Of a DNA stretch of 64,000 bases, positions 24,871-33,139 are shown in pieces. Where the stretch lies: positions 124,001-188,000 of the forward strand of contig NZ_QEVW01000015.1 in assembly GCF_003287275.1 (NCBI RefSeq). The letters run 5' to 3'. This stretch comes from Paenibacillus taichungensis (lineage in GTDB: Bacteria > Bacillota > Bacilli > Paenibacillales > Paenibacillaceae). The translations under genes were made by a program, and so were the position numbers. Below the pieces are notes generated by a model. That model ran no database searches, was not told the DNA's origin, and worked only from the letters and a program-made list of their open reading frames with translations. Numbering within the stretch: the stretch's first letter is position 1; every line of letters begins with the position of its first letter.

Positions 24871-26541
24871 TTACAGTGTATCCATGATATCCCCGGCTAG
24901 TAAGGATGCCGGATCACCGCGCAGCAGCGCGGCCCTCTCTCCTGCCTGGCCGTGTAGAAACACGCCAAAGGTAGCAGCCTGCTCCGCGCTGAGCCCTTGG
25001 GCAAGCAAACCGGCGATGATGCCGGTCAACACGTCTCCCGCACCGCCGGTTGCCATGCCGGCGTGCCTGGTGGTGTTGATATACGCCTCGCCGGATGGCG
25101 TTGCGATGACCGTGCGTGCTCCCTTGAGCACCAGGGTCACGTCCTGCTCGCGGGCGTACCGTGCAGCGTGTCCGATTCGGTCACGCTGCACTTCAGGGGT
25201 CGACATGCCCAGCAGTCGGCCCATCTCTCTGGGGTGCGGCGTCAGGATGGTCGCCGCACTTCGTTTTCCCCAGTCGCGTGGCCCTGTTGGGCCAGCGTCT
25301 GCCAGCATGTTGAGGGCGTCCGCGTCGATGACGAGCGGGCGATCCGAATGCTGCCACAGACGGCGCAGCCAGTCTGTGTCGCCCTTGAAGCGGCCGAGGC
25401 CCGGGCCGGTTGCGAGCACGTCGCGGCTTTCCGCGAGACGCAGCACGGCGTCGGCGGAAGCCGCGTTCCACTCGCCGCTGTCGCCACCTGCGGCGGCAGC
25501 GAGCATGAGCTCGGGCACGGTGCCGATGACATGCGGCAGCAGTGCCGCGGGCAGCGCCCATGTAGCGAGCCCGCAGCCAGCGCGCAGCGCGGCCTTGGCC
25601 GAGAGCAAGCCTGCGCCGCTCATCGGCAGACTGCCTGCGGCCAGCAGCACGTGGCCGTAAGTGCCCTTATGGCCGTCCGGTGCCCGGAGGCGGCCCGTAT
25701 CCACGCGCAGCGCACTTCGCAGCACCTCTTCCGTCAGCAGACGGACCGAGGGGCTGTGCTCCGGCGCAAGCCGCGCGGGAATGCCGATGGAGCGCACCAC
25801 GATGCGCCCCGCGGCAGATGCGCCCGGGTACTGCACCAGCCCGCGCTTAAGCAGCGCGAGACATACGGTCACCCGGGCCTGAATGCAGGGCTCATATACC
25901 TCCCCCGTGTCGGCATTCAGCCCGCTTGGCACATCGGCGGACACGACTGGCTTGCCGCTGTCGTTTGCCGCCGCAATCAGCGCCGCGTATGCTCCGCGCG
26001 GCGCCCCCCGCGAGCCGGTGCCCAGCAGCGCATCCACGATGCCTGTGCACCGGCTGAAGTCCACGGCATCGCGCCCGTGGACAAGGGCTGGGATGCCGAG
26101 CTGCGCTGCGGCATCCCGCTGCACTGCGGCTTCGCCCCGCAACGCATCCGGCGCATCGGCGTAAACCAAAGTCACGCCGAGCCCCGCCTCAACCAAATGG
26201 CGCGCCGCAACCAGCCCGTCGCCGCCATTATTACCCTTGCCGATCAGCATGTACCACTGCTGATCTCCGGGTTGCTCCATCACGAACGCCGGATCGGCGA
26301 TGATGTCGCCACCATGACCTTGCCGATCCCCGGGCCCGGTGTGCGCCCGCTTCCGGTTACCATCGCTCAAGCGGTCCTGCTGCTCCGAACTGAGGCCAAC
26401 GTCCTTTTCCCGGCACAGCCGGATAACTTCCTCGGCGATGGCTCTGCCTGCGTTCTCCATCAGACTGGCAGCAGGAATGCCTAGCTTGTGAATCGTATGC
26501 TCATCCACAGCTCTCATCTGTTCAGCGGTTACGATAAACAA
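24871..26541 (-). CDS. nnr: bifunctional NAD(P)HX repair enzyme (epimerase and ADP-dependent dehydratase)
   Basis: A 556-residue fusion. The N-terminal YjeF_N part (residues 1 to about 250) epimerises hydrated NAD(P)H and shows TAEQMRAVDEHTI, GKGNNGGDGLVAARHL and DVPSGLNADTGEV. The C-terminal carbohydrate-kinase-like part dehydrates it using ADP and shows GSLPMSGAGLLSAKAALRAG, TGPGLG, ILTPHPREMGRLLG and the catalytic GGAGDVLTGIIAGLLAQG. An extra low-complexity stretch of about 45 residues (around 45-88) sits between the first helix and the glycine loop. Much of the gene is markedly richer in GC than its neighbours. It is a stand-alone housekeeping repair gene. Confidence 0.93.
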   Translation of the reverse strand: MFIVTAEQMRAVDEHTIHKLGIPAASLMENAGRAIAEEVIRLCREKDVGLSSEQQDRLSDGNRKRAHTGPGDRQGHGGDIIADPAFVMEQPGDQQWYMLIGKGNNGGDGLVAARHLVEAGLGVTLVYADAPDALRGEAAVQRDAAAQLGIPALVHGRDAVDFSRCTGIVDALLGTGSRGAPRGAYAALIAAANDSGKPVVSADVPSGLNADTGEVYEPCIQARVTVCLALLKRGLVQYPGASAAGRIVVRSIGIPARLAPEHSPSVRLLTEEVLRSALRVDTGRLRAPDGHKGTYGHVLLAAGSLPMSGAGLLSAKAALRAGCGLATWALPAALLPHVIGTVPELMLAAAAGGDSGEWNAASADAVLRLAESRDVLATGPGLGRFKGDTDWLRRLWQHSDRPLVIDADALNMLADAGPTGPRDWGKRSAATILTPHPREMGRLLGMSTPEVQRDRIGHAARYAREQDVTLVLKGARTVIATPSGEAYINTTRHAGMATGGAGDVLTGIIAGLLAQGLSAEQAATFGVFLHGQAGERAALLRGDPASLLAGDIMDTL

Positions 26542-26682
26542 CGTTCATCCCTCCCCGGCGAAATTCACGGAAATTTACATCTTCGAATAGGTTAATGTCG
26601 CGATGCCTCTTTCGTTTTCCAAGCTGCTTCGCTTCATTCTAATATTCGCATCTGTTTTTTCCTGTCCTTTACTCTGTGACCC

Positions 26683-27315
26683 TTAGTACCCCACCGTAAA
26701 CCGGGATTGAATAAATTGCGGATCATCCAGCTCATCCACCAAAGCCGCTGCAAAATCGCCAACGGAAATCGAACTCTCACCCAGATCATCGGTGATCACA
26801 CGACTCATGCCCACCCGGAACAGACCTGTCCGTCTTCCTGTTGTGATCGTAGCCGCAGGACTCATGTAGGTCCAGTTGATATCCGATGCCTCAATCAGGT
26901 TATACGCATCAACATGAGCCTTCGCCAGTGGTTTGACTTCCTCTGGGAATCCAGGTGTGTCCATCAGCATTTCTCCAGAATCCGTAAGCAAGCTTCCTGC
27001 TCCACCCACGACAACCAAACGTCCTGCTTTTCCACGCCGAACACCCTCAATTAATGAACGTGTAACTTCCAGCATCTCTTCCTCCGCACCAAACTTCGGT
27101 CCATAGGCACTCACAACAGCTTCCTGCCCTGCTGTAAAATCGGCAACCTGGTCCGGGTTAAGCAAATCCCCCTGTAACACACGCAAACGCTCATGCTCCA
27201 TCTCAACCTTCGAAGGATCACGAACAATCGCCGTTACCTCATGTCCGCGGTCCATTAACTCCCATAGTATCGTCTTTCCAATCGCTCCGGTTGCTCCAAA
27301 AATGGCAACTTTCAT
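26683..27315 (-). CDS. NAD(P)-binding atypical SDR (NmrA/YwnB-like)
   Basis: A 210-residue protein with an N-terminal GATGAIGKTI cofactor loop and the layout of atypical short-chain dehydrogenases (NmrA, YwnB, flavin-reductase-like). The segment VVVGGAGSLL and a C-terminal INWTYMSPAATI complete the family signature. The classical Tyr-x-x-x-Lys pair is not obvious, so it may be a sensor or reductase of unknown substrate. It is monocistronic by appearance. Confidence 0.85.
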   Translation of the reverse strand: MKVAIFGATGAIGKTILWELMDRGHEVTAIVRDPSKVEMEHERLRVLQGDLLNPDQVADFTAGQEAVVSAYGPKFGAEEEMLEVTRSLIEGVRRGKAGRLVVVGGAGSLLTDSGEMLMDTPGFPEEVKPLAKAHVDAYNLIEASDINWTYMSPAATITTGRRTGLFRVGMSRVITDDLGESSISVGDFAAALVDELDDPQFIQSRFTVGY

Positions 27316-27476
27316 ATCAAATCCCTCTTTTCAGTAGATATCATCTTGTCAACTTACCGTTATTTTAATACTTAATCCCATTGTTATATACCTTAAACGG
27401 CTCACGCCATCTTAAACCCTCTTCATCTACTTGTAAACCATCGCCAACAAATCTCTTCTATTCCCCAATTCAAACG

Positions 27477-27499
27477 AAAAAAGCCGCAATATGCGGCTC
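27477..27499 (-). terminator. intrinsic terminator after the GNAT gene
   Basis: On the minus strand GAGCCGCATATTGCGGCTTTTTT forms a GC-rich stem followed by six U residues, about 80 bases after the acetyltransferase stop. Confidence 0.8.
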
Positions 27500-27580
27500 A
27501 ACATCAATTCCCTCATATTAAAATGAGGTTGTGGGTCATTCCTCTTCACTTTTTGACAACCTGCAGCTTTATTTCGCTTC

Positions 27581-27994
27581 CTATTCCCCTTGTCTCCACC
27601 ACATACCTTCCGATTTCGGACTGGTGTAGGTGAAGCCAAATTGAGCGTACAGACGATCGGCAGGAACATCTGCCAGCAGGCTAACCAAGCCACGAGCAGG
27701 CACATGTTCGCGCAAATAATTCATGATCTCGCTCATGATCAATTTGCCATATCCTCTTCCCTGCTGATCAGGGCGCACAGCGATATCCACCACCTGAAAG
27801 AAACAACCACCGTCCCCGATGACCCGGCCCATGCCTACGATTTCATTTTCTTCACGCAGACATACGGCAAAAAGACTATTGGGCAGCCCAATCTCCGCTC
27901 CCTCCTTGCTCATCGCACTAAGACCTGCGCTTTTCCGTAACGCTAGGTATTCTGCCGCTGAGGGCGGTGTATGTTCAATGTTGATCTGGTCCAT
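27581..27994 (-). CDS. GNAT family N-acetyltransferase
   Basis: A 137-residue acetyltransferase. The acetyl-CoA-binding motif is RPDQQGRGYGKLIMSEIM (R/Q-x-x-G-x-G/A type), preceded by the beta strand FFQVVDIAV. The C-terminal YAQFGFTYTSPKSEGMW is typical of small GNATs annotated as YitH or similar. The acceptor is unknown. It is a single gene with its own terminator. Confidence 0.85.
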   Translation of the reverse strand: MDQINIEHTPPSAAEYLALRKSAGLSAMSKEGAEIGLPNSLFAVCLREENEIVGMGRVIGDGGCFFQVVDIAVRPDQQGRGYGKLIMSEIMNYLREHVPARGLVSLLADVPADRLYAQFGFTYTSPKSEGMWWRQGE

Positions 27995-28210
27995 AGCTCA
28001 TGCTCCCTTCCTATTAAACCAATGATTATGTGTAGAATAAAAGAATTATGGAAATTACATCTTCTTTGCTTGGGTGCTCATGTCCTTCTTATAACAGTAA
28101 ATTCCTACTGTTCCTGCTTGAATTCACGCAATTCCTGTGTAATAGTGAGAGAAAGCTTATGTGGACCGTGTTTCATGCTACGCTACAGTTTTTGCAAAGG
28201 AGGAACCATT

Positions 28211-29131
28211 GTGCTTCAACGCTGGATTCTTGCTCTATTCTCATATCCGGGCTTCGTGGCGGTATTACTCGGAATGATCGCTGTGCTGCTTGGTCTCTAC
28301 GTGTGGTCAGCAACTGAGGTCAGACGAAGCCGTGATAGGCGAATGCACGCGATACGAGACACACTATACATAAGTACAACCCTACTTGGACAACTCACAG
28401 CCAAAGAACATCGGAATGTTGCTATAACGGAACATGAGCATCATGAACTGATAACTGCCATGCTGTCCTGCAGAACCGCAGTACATCTGTCTCCACAGCT
28501 TCAGGATCAGATCCGCAGCTGTATCATCGATGTGGATCCCGCCAGGCTCGCATTGATGCACAGGGCTCTGGAACGAGAGAGTGCAGCCTTGTCCGATGAA
28601 TTGAATCGTTACGTACATCCAGACCATTGGGGAAAATCAATCTGGAATGTCATTCGTCCAGCTGCCGAGCCCACCGCTGTCGCCGCTGTACTGTACCTAA
28701 TTGCTGATTTTGTGTTTCGTCAACAAGGTCTGTTGTATCCTTTCTGGCATTCCTGGTTCAATGCTTTGCCATGGATACGCTTTGTTTCCTTAATCATCAC
28801 GGTGTTCTATGGTTATCTGCTCTGGTCCAGCCCAAGACAGGGTTCATCGGGCACAGTAACCAAAGCACTTGTTACTCTAATTGCGCTGTGCTCGCTGCTT
28901 CATCTGATCGGACTTGCTGCTGCTCCCTACGCATTGGGATTGCAACTCATCCTGTTCATCTCTGGCTTCAGCCTGACAGGAACGCCTTCTCGCAGTGATC
29001 GCCCGTACGCGGGACACACCGATTCGGATAAGGAATTGAATAGCAGTACAGAAGTACATGAGGATGAGAACCTGGATATGGAGCTAAACCTCTATAAACC
29101 GCGCACATCTGGAGCCATTTCTGAAAAGTGA
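28211..29131 (+). CDS. hypothetical integral membrane protein
   Basis: A 306-residue protein of unknown family, started at GTG 28211, which follows AAAGGAGG by 7 bases; the longer frame to 27971 has no site. One N-terminal membrane helix (about 5-30) is followed by a roughly 120-residue soluble helical region (RRSRDRRMHAIRDTLY onward). Four more hydrophobic helices follow between about 160 and 265, and then an acidic C-terminal tail. It is followed by a strong terminator and has no operon partners, so context gives no function. Confidence 0.7.
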   Translation: MLQRWILALFSYPGFVAVLLGMIAVLLGLYVWSATEVRRSRDRRMHAIRDTLYISTTLLGQLTAKEHRNVAITEHEHHELITAMLSCRTAVHLSPQLQDQIRSCIIDVDPARLALMHRALERESAALSDELNRYVHPDHWGKSIWNVIRPAAEPTAVAAVLYLIADFVFRQQGLLYPFWHSWFNALPWIRFVSLIITVFYGYLLWSSPRQGSSGTVTKALVTLIALCSLLHLIGLAAAPYALGLQLILFISGFSLTGTPSRSDRPYAGHTDSDKELNSSTEVHEDENLDMELNLYKPRTSGAISEK

Positions 29132-29180
29132 ACCTCTCTGTTAACTTGATTCGCCTGCATCATCAAAATCAGTTCATTCA

Positions 29181-29230
29181 AAACCGAAAAAGAGAAGCCC
29201 GGAAAATCGGCGGCTTCTCTTTTTCGGTTT
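29181..29230. terminator. strong bidirectional terminator
   Basis: A 19-bp stem (AAACCGAAAAAGAGAAGCC and its complement) encloses a 12-base loop; the stem itself supplies the T-rich tracts. It separates the convergent membrane-protein and yezD genes. Confidence 0.85.
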
Positions 29231-29279
29231 CTACTATTTTTTTGCATTATGCCTAATCCAATCATGAATTACATGAAGC

Positions 29280-29519
29280 CTATCCCTTCGCGCTTGCATT
29301 CGATGAGCGCAATGAACGGGGTGAGCTGCCTCGTGCAGTGCTGCCGGATTTGGAGGCGCTGCCGGAGGACGTATTTTCAAAACGTTTACGTTCGGTCCGC
29401 TCCATCTGCACAATCTGGCCTTCGTGCACAACGATGTGTAACGAGCCAAACTCCATGTCATTCAGTTGTCCGGCAATTCGATCCATCCATACCTCATCCA
29501 CTTTTAACGGCTTAGCCAT
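29280..29519 (-). CDS. yezD: YezD family small protein (DUF2292)
   Basis: A 79-residue protein starting at ATG 29519, 7 bases after GAGGAGG. The core WMDRIAGQLNDMEFGSLHIV, followed by HEGQIVQMERTER, matches YezD/DUF2292 proteins, which are found next to sulfate and sulfur-amino-acid uptake genes in Bacillales. An unusual Ser/Gly-rich basic tail of about 30 residues follows the domain. It lies downstream of cysW but has its own good promoter. Its molecular role is unknown; the neighbourhood links it to sulfur starvation. Confidence 0.8.
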   Translation of the reverse strand: MAKPLKVDEVWMDRIAGQLNDMEFGSLHIVVHEGQIVQMERTERKRFENTSSGSASKSGSTARGSSPRSLRSSNASAKG

Positions 29520-29599
29520 AGAGCCGCCTCCTCTTCTCGGGCTACTGCCCGCTATATTCCTCAAGTGCGCTGTCATCCAACCCGACTTATAATTCATTC

Positions 29600-29654
29600 T
29601 TATCCAACCTATATACTTGGTTTATACATTAGCAGGGCTTCCAGTAGCTGTCAA
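29600..29654 (-). promoter_or_regulatory. sigma-A promoter of yezD with possible CymR-like site
   Basis: On the minus strand TTGACA (29649-29654) and TAATGT (29626-29631) are 17 bases apart. Just downstream lies ACCAAGTATATAGGTTGGAT, whose GGTTGGATAA part resembles GGTAGGAATAA at the same relative place after the sbp promoter. A shared repressor of CymR type is plausible. Confidence 0.6.
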
Positions 29655-29745
29655 TCCGAATTTTCATGAAGTTTAAACAAAATCCATTTTCATTCGGAAC
29701 CCTCTTCAAAACCAAGATGATCGGCATGGATACAGGAGTCGTACA

Positions 29746-30621
29746 TCATTTTTCGGGAATCGTTTTATGACCCAACCAGCTCTTGAGCAGCAACGTTGCC
29801 AGAGCCAAAATCAGCAGCAAGGAGGCGACGGCAAACGAAGCAGAGAATTGATATTCGTTATACAGGATCTCGACATGCAGCGGCAAGGTGTTGGTCTCCC
29901 CGCGAATATGTCCCGATACAACAGACACGGCCCCGAACTCGCCCATCGCCCGTGCATTACACAGAATAATGCCATACAGCAGTCCCCACTTGATGTTGGG
30001 AAGGGTCACGTTCCAGAAGATCCGCCACCCGGAGGCCCCAAGCGTAACTGCCGCTTCTTCTTCCCTCGTGCCTTGATCCTCCATCAACGGAATCAGTTCT
30101 CTGGCGACAAAAGGAAACGTAATGAACAATGTTGCGATGACAATGCCGGGCAGGGCAAAAATAATTTTGATATCATGCTCGGCCAGCCAAGGTCCAAACC
30201 ATCCATTCGAACCAAAGACGAGGACAAAGATTAACCCGCCTACGACAGGCGAGATCGAAAAAGGTAGATCGATCAGGGTGATCATGAGTCCTTTGCCCCT
30301 GAATTGGAACTTGGTAATGACCCACGCTGCCGCCACACCGAATATCGTATTGAGCGGTACGGTGATCCCGGCAACCAGCAGCGTAAGTTTCAATGCCGAC
30401 ATCGCGTCCGGCTCGGTAAGCGCGGCGATGTAGACACCCCAGCCTTGCTTTAACGCCTCCATCAGCACGATCACCAGCGGCAAGATGAGCAGCCAGAGCA
30501 ACACCAGACTTGCCAATCCGATCAACAACCATTTGACCCATGGTGCTTCCGTAGTTGCACGGTTTGGCCCAGGCCCGGTTCGCACACGGGAAGCAGGCGT
30601 CAATGGAACGGAACCCGCCAT
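29746..30621 (-). CDS. cysW: sulfate ABC transporter permease CysW
   Basis: A 291-residue inner-membrane permease with six hydrophobic helices and the permease-to-ATPase coupling segment EEEAAVTLGASGWRIFWNVTLPNI. The GEFGAVSVVSGHIRGETNTLPLHVE block is specific to CysW. It follows cysT by 40 bases in an sbp-cysT-cysW operon for sulfate or thiosulfate import. No ATPase gene (cysA) is present in the window, so a distant ATPase must energise it, as in several Bacillales. Confidence 0.93.
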   Translation of the reverse strand: MAGSVPLTPASRVRTGPGPNRATTEAPWVKWLLIGLASLVLLWLLILPLVIVLMEALKQGWGVYIAALTEPDAMSALKLTLLVAGITVPLNTIFGVAAAWVITKFQFRGKGLMITLIDLPFSISPVVGGLIFVLVFGSNGWFGPWLAEHDIKIIFALPGIVIATLFITFPFVARELIPLMEDQGTREEEAAVTLGASGWRIFWNVTLPNIKWGLLYGIILCNARAMGEFGAVSVVSGHIRGETNTLPLHVEILYNEYQFSASFAVASLLLILALATLLLKSWLGHKTIPEK

Positions 30622-30661
30622 ATTCTGTACCTCCTTTTGGTTTAGGTTGGTTCACTGCTCA

Positions 30662-31498
30662 CTAAGCTCTGCCTGCCTTTCGGCTCCAGCGTTGAAGTGA
30701 ATTAATGATCAAGAGCAGGACAAAAGAGACCAGCAGCAGCAGCAAGGCTACCGCCGTAGCTCCCGCATAATCGAACTGCTCCAGCTTCGCCATGATCAGC
30801 AAGGGCGCAATCTCCGTTTTCATTGGCATATTGCCTGAAATAAACACCACTGAGCCATATTCGCCAATACCTCGGGCAAAGGCCAAAGCAAAACCTGTCA
30901 GCAGCGGCGGGATCAGATCCGGAAGCAGAATCTTCCGGAATATCCGCCATCTTCCCGCTCCCAGCGTAGCCGCAGCTTCCTCCACCTCCGTCTCCAGTTC
31001 CTGTAATACTGGCTGCACTGTGCGCACCACAAACGGAATCCCGATAAACATCAGCGCGAGCGTAATGCCCGCCTGTGAATAGGCCAGCTTGATGCCCAAT
31101 GGCTCCACAAACTGCCCAATCCAGCCATTTCCGGCATACAGCGCCGTTAAGGCAACCCCTGCCACTGCCGTCGGCAAGGCAAAAGGCAGGTCAATGACGG
31201 CATCAAACAGTCGTTTTCCCGGGAACTCATACCGAACGAGTACCCAAGCCAGGAGCAGCCCGAGGACCAGATCAATCAGGGCCGCTGCACCTGCAGTCAG
31301 AAAACTCACTTGGAAAGAAGCCAGTACCCGGGGATTGGTCGCCACCTCAATCAATGTGGACCAGGTCAGCCCTGTGGAGTTAAACAAGAGCGCTGCCAGT
31401 GGAATAAGTACAACCAGGCTCAGGTATAGCACACTGTAACCCATCGTTAATCCGAATCCCGGCAGTGTGCGACTCCGGGCCACCATCACCTTGCTCAT
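30662..31498 (-). CDS. cysT: sulfate ABC transporter permease CysT
   Basis: A 278-residue permease with six helices, the coupling segment EVEEAAATLGAGRWRIFRKILLPDL and the CysT block GEYGSVVFISGNMPMKTEIAPLLI. It sits 82 bases after the binding-protein gene and is followed by cysW. The operon order and both family blocks make the sulfate/thiosulfate assignment secure, although molybdate or tungstate permeases share the fold. Confidence 0.93.
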   Translation of the reverse strand: MSKVMVARSRTLPGFGLTMGYSVLYLSLVVLIPLAALLFNSTGLTWSTLIEVATNPRVLASFQVSFLTAGAAALIDLVLGLLLAWVLVRYEFPGKRLFDAVIDLPFALPTAVAGVALTALYAGNGWIGQFVEPLGIKLAYSQAGITLALMFIGIPFVVRTVQPVLQELETEVEEAAATLGAGRWRIFRKILLPDLIPPLLTGFALAFARGIGEYGSVVFISGNMPMKTEIAPLLIMAKLEQFDYAGATAVALLLLLVSFVLLLIINSLQRWSRKAGRA

Positions 31499-31580
31499 GC
31501 ACGTTCATCCTCTCTGCCTTCAGTCGGTCGGACTGGTTGGCCGCTTACATGGTCACGCAACAATATCGACGTCAGATGCA

Positions 31581-32660
31581 TTAGCTGCCCGGAACATAAA
31601 TCTGGTCAAAGATACCGCCATCATTAAAATGCTTGGCCTGGGTATCGCGCCATGTGCCAAATACATCGTTCAATGTGAACAGCTCAAGCTGCGGGAACTG
31701 ATCCTTGAACTTTTCCTTCACACTGTCCAGGGTTGGGCGGTAATAATTTTCAGCAGCAATGGTTTGCCCCTCTTCACTGTACAAATATTTCAGATAGGCG
31801 TCCGCCACTTCGCGGCTGCCTTTTTTGTCTGCATTTTTATCTACAATTGCTACAGGTGGTTCAGCCAAAATACTGACCGAAGGCACAACAATGTCGAATT
31901 TGTCCGGACCCAGCTCTTTAACTGACAAGAAAGCCTCGTTCTCCCATGCAAGCAGTACATCACCAATACCACGCTCTACAAACGTAGTTGTCGCTCCACG
32001 TGCTCCAGAGTCAAGGACAGGCGCATGTTTGAAGAGCTCTGCAACAAATGCTTTGGCCTTCTCTTCATCATTGTTGTTATGTTTGAGCGCATATCCCCAT
32101 GCCGCCAGATAGTTCCAGCGTGCCCCGCCGGACGTTTTCGGATTTGGGGTAATGACCTGGGTATCTCCCTTGATGAGATCATCCCAGTCCTTAATGCCTT
32201 TCGGATTGCCTTTGCGTACCAAAAATACGATCGTTGATGTATACGGGGAGCTGTTGTGCTCGTATTTGTCCTGCCACCCCGCATTAATCAGACCTTTATC
32301 TTCAATAGCATCGATATCGTATCCCAATGCCAACGTAACCACATCCGCGTCCAGACCATCAATGACGGAACGACTTTGTTTACCTGACCCACCATGAGAC
32401 TGCTTAACCGTTACTTCCTGACCTTTCTCTTTCAGCCAATAGGCCGCAAACGCCTTGTTATATTGCTCATAGAGTTCACGTGTCGGATCATAGGATACAT
32501 TCAGCAACTCGATCGCTTTTGCCCCTTCTTTGCCGCCTTCCGTTCCACCCGATGTTCCTGCCGCATTCGTGCCACCGCTTTCCGATCCGCATGCCGCCAG
32601 TACCCCTGTTAACACCAATGCCAGACCAACCAGAATACCCTTATGAATTCTCTTTTTCAT
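31581..32660 (-). CDS. sbp: sulfate-binding lipoprotein Sbp
   Basis: A 359-residue extracytoplasmic binding protein. The signal peptide ends in the lipobox LAAC, then a Gly/Ser/Thr-rich linker leads to the domain starting ELLNVSYDPTRELYEQYNKAF, the classic Sbp/CysP start. KQSHGGSGKQSRSVIDGLDADVVTLAL and TPNPKTSGGARWNYLAAW are also diagnostic. The start is ATG 32660 after GGGGGGAG; longer frames belong to the untranslated leader. It captures sulfate for CysTW. Expression probably responds to sulfur through the promoter and leader described separately. Confidence 0.93.
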   Translation of the reverse strand: MKKRIHKGILVGLALVLTGVLAACGSESGGTNAAGTSGGTEGGKEGAKAIELLNVSYDPTRELYEQYNKAFAAYWLKEKGQEVTVKQSHGGSGKQSRSVIDGLDADVVTLALGYDIDAIEDKGLINAGWQDKYEHNSSPYTSTIVFLVRKGNPKGIKDWDDLIKGDTQVITPNPKTSGGARWNYLAAWGYALKHNNNDEEKAKAFVAELFKHAPVLDSGARGATTTFVERGIGDVLLAWENEAFLSVKELGPDKFDIVVPSVSILAEPPVAIVDKNADKKGSREVADAYLKYLYSEEGQTIAAENYYRPTLDSVKEKFKDQFPQLELFTLNDVFGTWRDTQAKHFNDGGIFDQIYVPGS

Positions 32661-32726
32661 AGATAACACTCCCCCCGAATGGATTTGCAAGATTACCTCA
32701 GCAGGCTGAACAGCACGGAACGCACC

Positions 32727-32839
32727 GAAAAAAAACAAAAAACGGAGGAACCCCCGCGCACTTCTCCCTCATAAAGTCATGCCAGCCCAAAGGCCGTGTA
32801 TGCTTCATCCAGGATTGATGCGCTGCGGTGTTCCTCCGT
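32727..32839 (-). promoter_or_regulatory. structured sbp leader with terminator-like hairpin (possible attenuator)
   Basis: In the roughly 295-base untranslated leader of sbp, ACGGAGGAAC (minus strand, 32830-32839) pairs perfectly with GTTCCTCCGT (32742-32751). GCGCA/TGCGC extends the stem inward. The second arm is followed by TTTTTTGTTTTTTTT, the mark of an intrinsic terminator lying before the gene it would control. I see no S-box or T-box consensus. Another hairpin (AAATGACT...AGTCATTT) lies upstream at about 32890-32926. The class is unknown. Confidence 0.6.
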
Positions 32840-32961
32840 CTATACGGTGAGAACGTTATTCTGTTCACGTTACGATCTCTCATGTGACTGTAAATGACTG
32901 CTTCCGCAAATAGAGCGTAGTCATTTTTATTATTCCTACCTGTTTAGTGAGTTATATACGT

Positions 32962-32990
32962 ATCATAAGGGCAGTACATATGACTGTCAA
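32962..32990 (-). promoter_or_regulatory. sigma-A promoter of sbp-cysT-cysW
   Basis: On the minus strand TTGACA (32985-32990) and TATGAT (32962-32967) are 17 bases apart, a near-consensus promoter. About 21 bases downstream of the -10 lies AACAGGTAGGAATAATA, similar to the site after the yezD promoter. Confidence 0.75.
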
Positions 32991-33030
32991 ACGTTTTTTT
33001 CCGATTTCTACCGGATATCTGTGTAAATGG

Positions 33031-33067
33031 AAGAAAAAGAAGAACAACGGACCAAAGTCCGTTGTTC
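33031..33067 (-). terminator. terminator of the rhamnogalacturonan lyase gene
   Basis: GAACAACGGAC and GTCCGTTGTTC form an 11-bp stem around a 4-base loop; on the minus strand it is followed by TTCTTTTTCTT. Confidence 0.85.
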
Positions 33068-33139
33068 CCTATTCAGCGGTAAGTTTTATTCGCTGCAACA
33101 TCATTCCTTGAGTTTGACATGAAATCATGCACCTTCCTC

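Noticed and set aside
24997..26484. 495-residue plus-strand reading frame
   Set aside because: It is antisense to the GC-rich NAD(P)HX repair gene; high GC removes stop codons on the other strand.
32698..32883. 61-residue minus-strand reading frame in the sbp leader
   Set aside because: It spans the terminator-like hairpin, lacks a ribosome site and has no family; the region is better read as leader RNA.
32660..32955. S-box or T-box riboswitch before sbp
   Set aside because: Neither the S-box core nor the T-box GGTGGNACCRCG-type sequence is present, so only an unknown attenuator is proposed.
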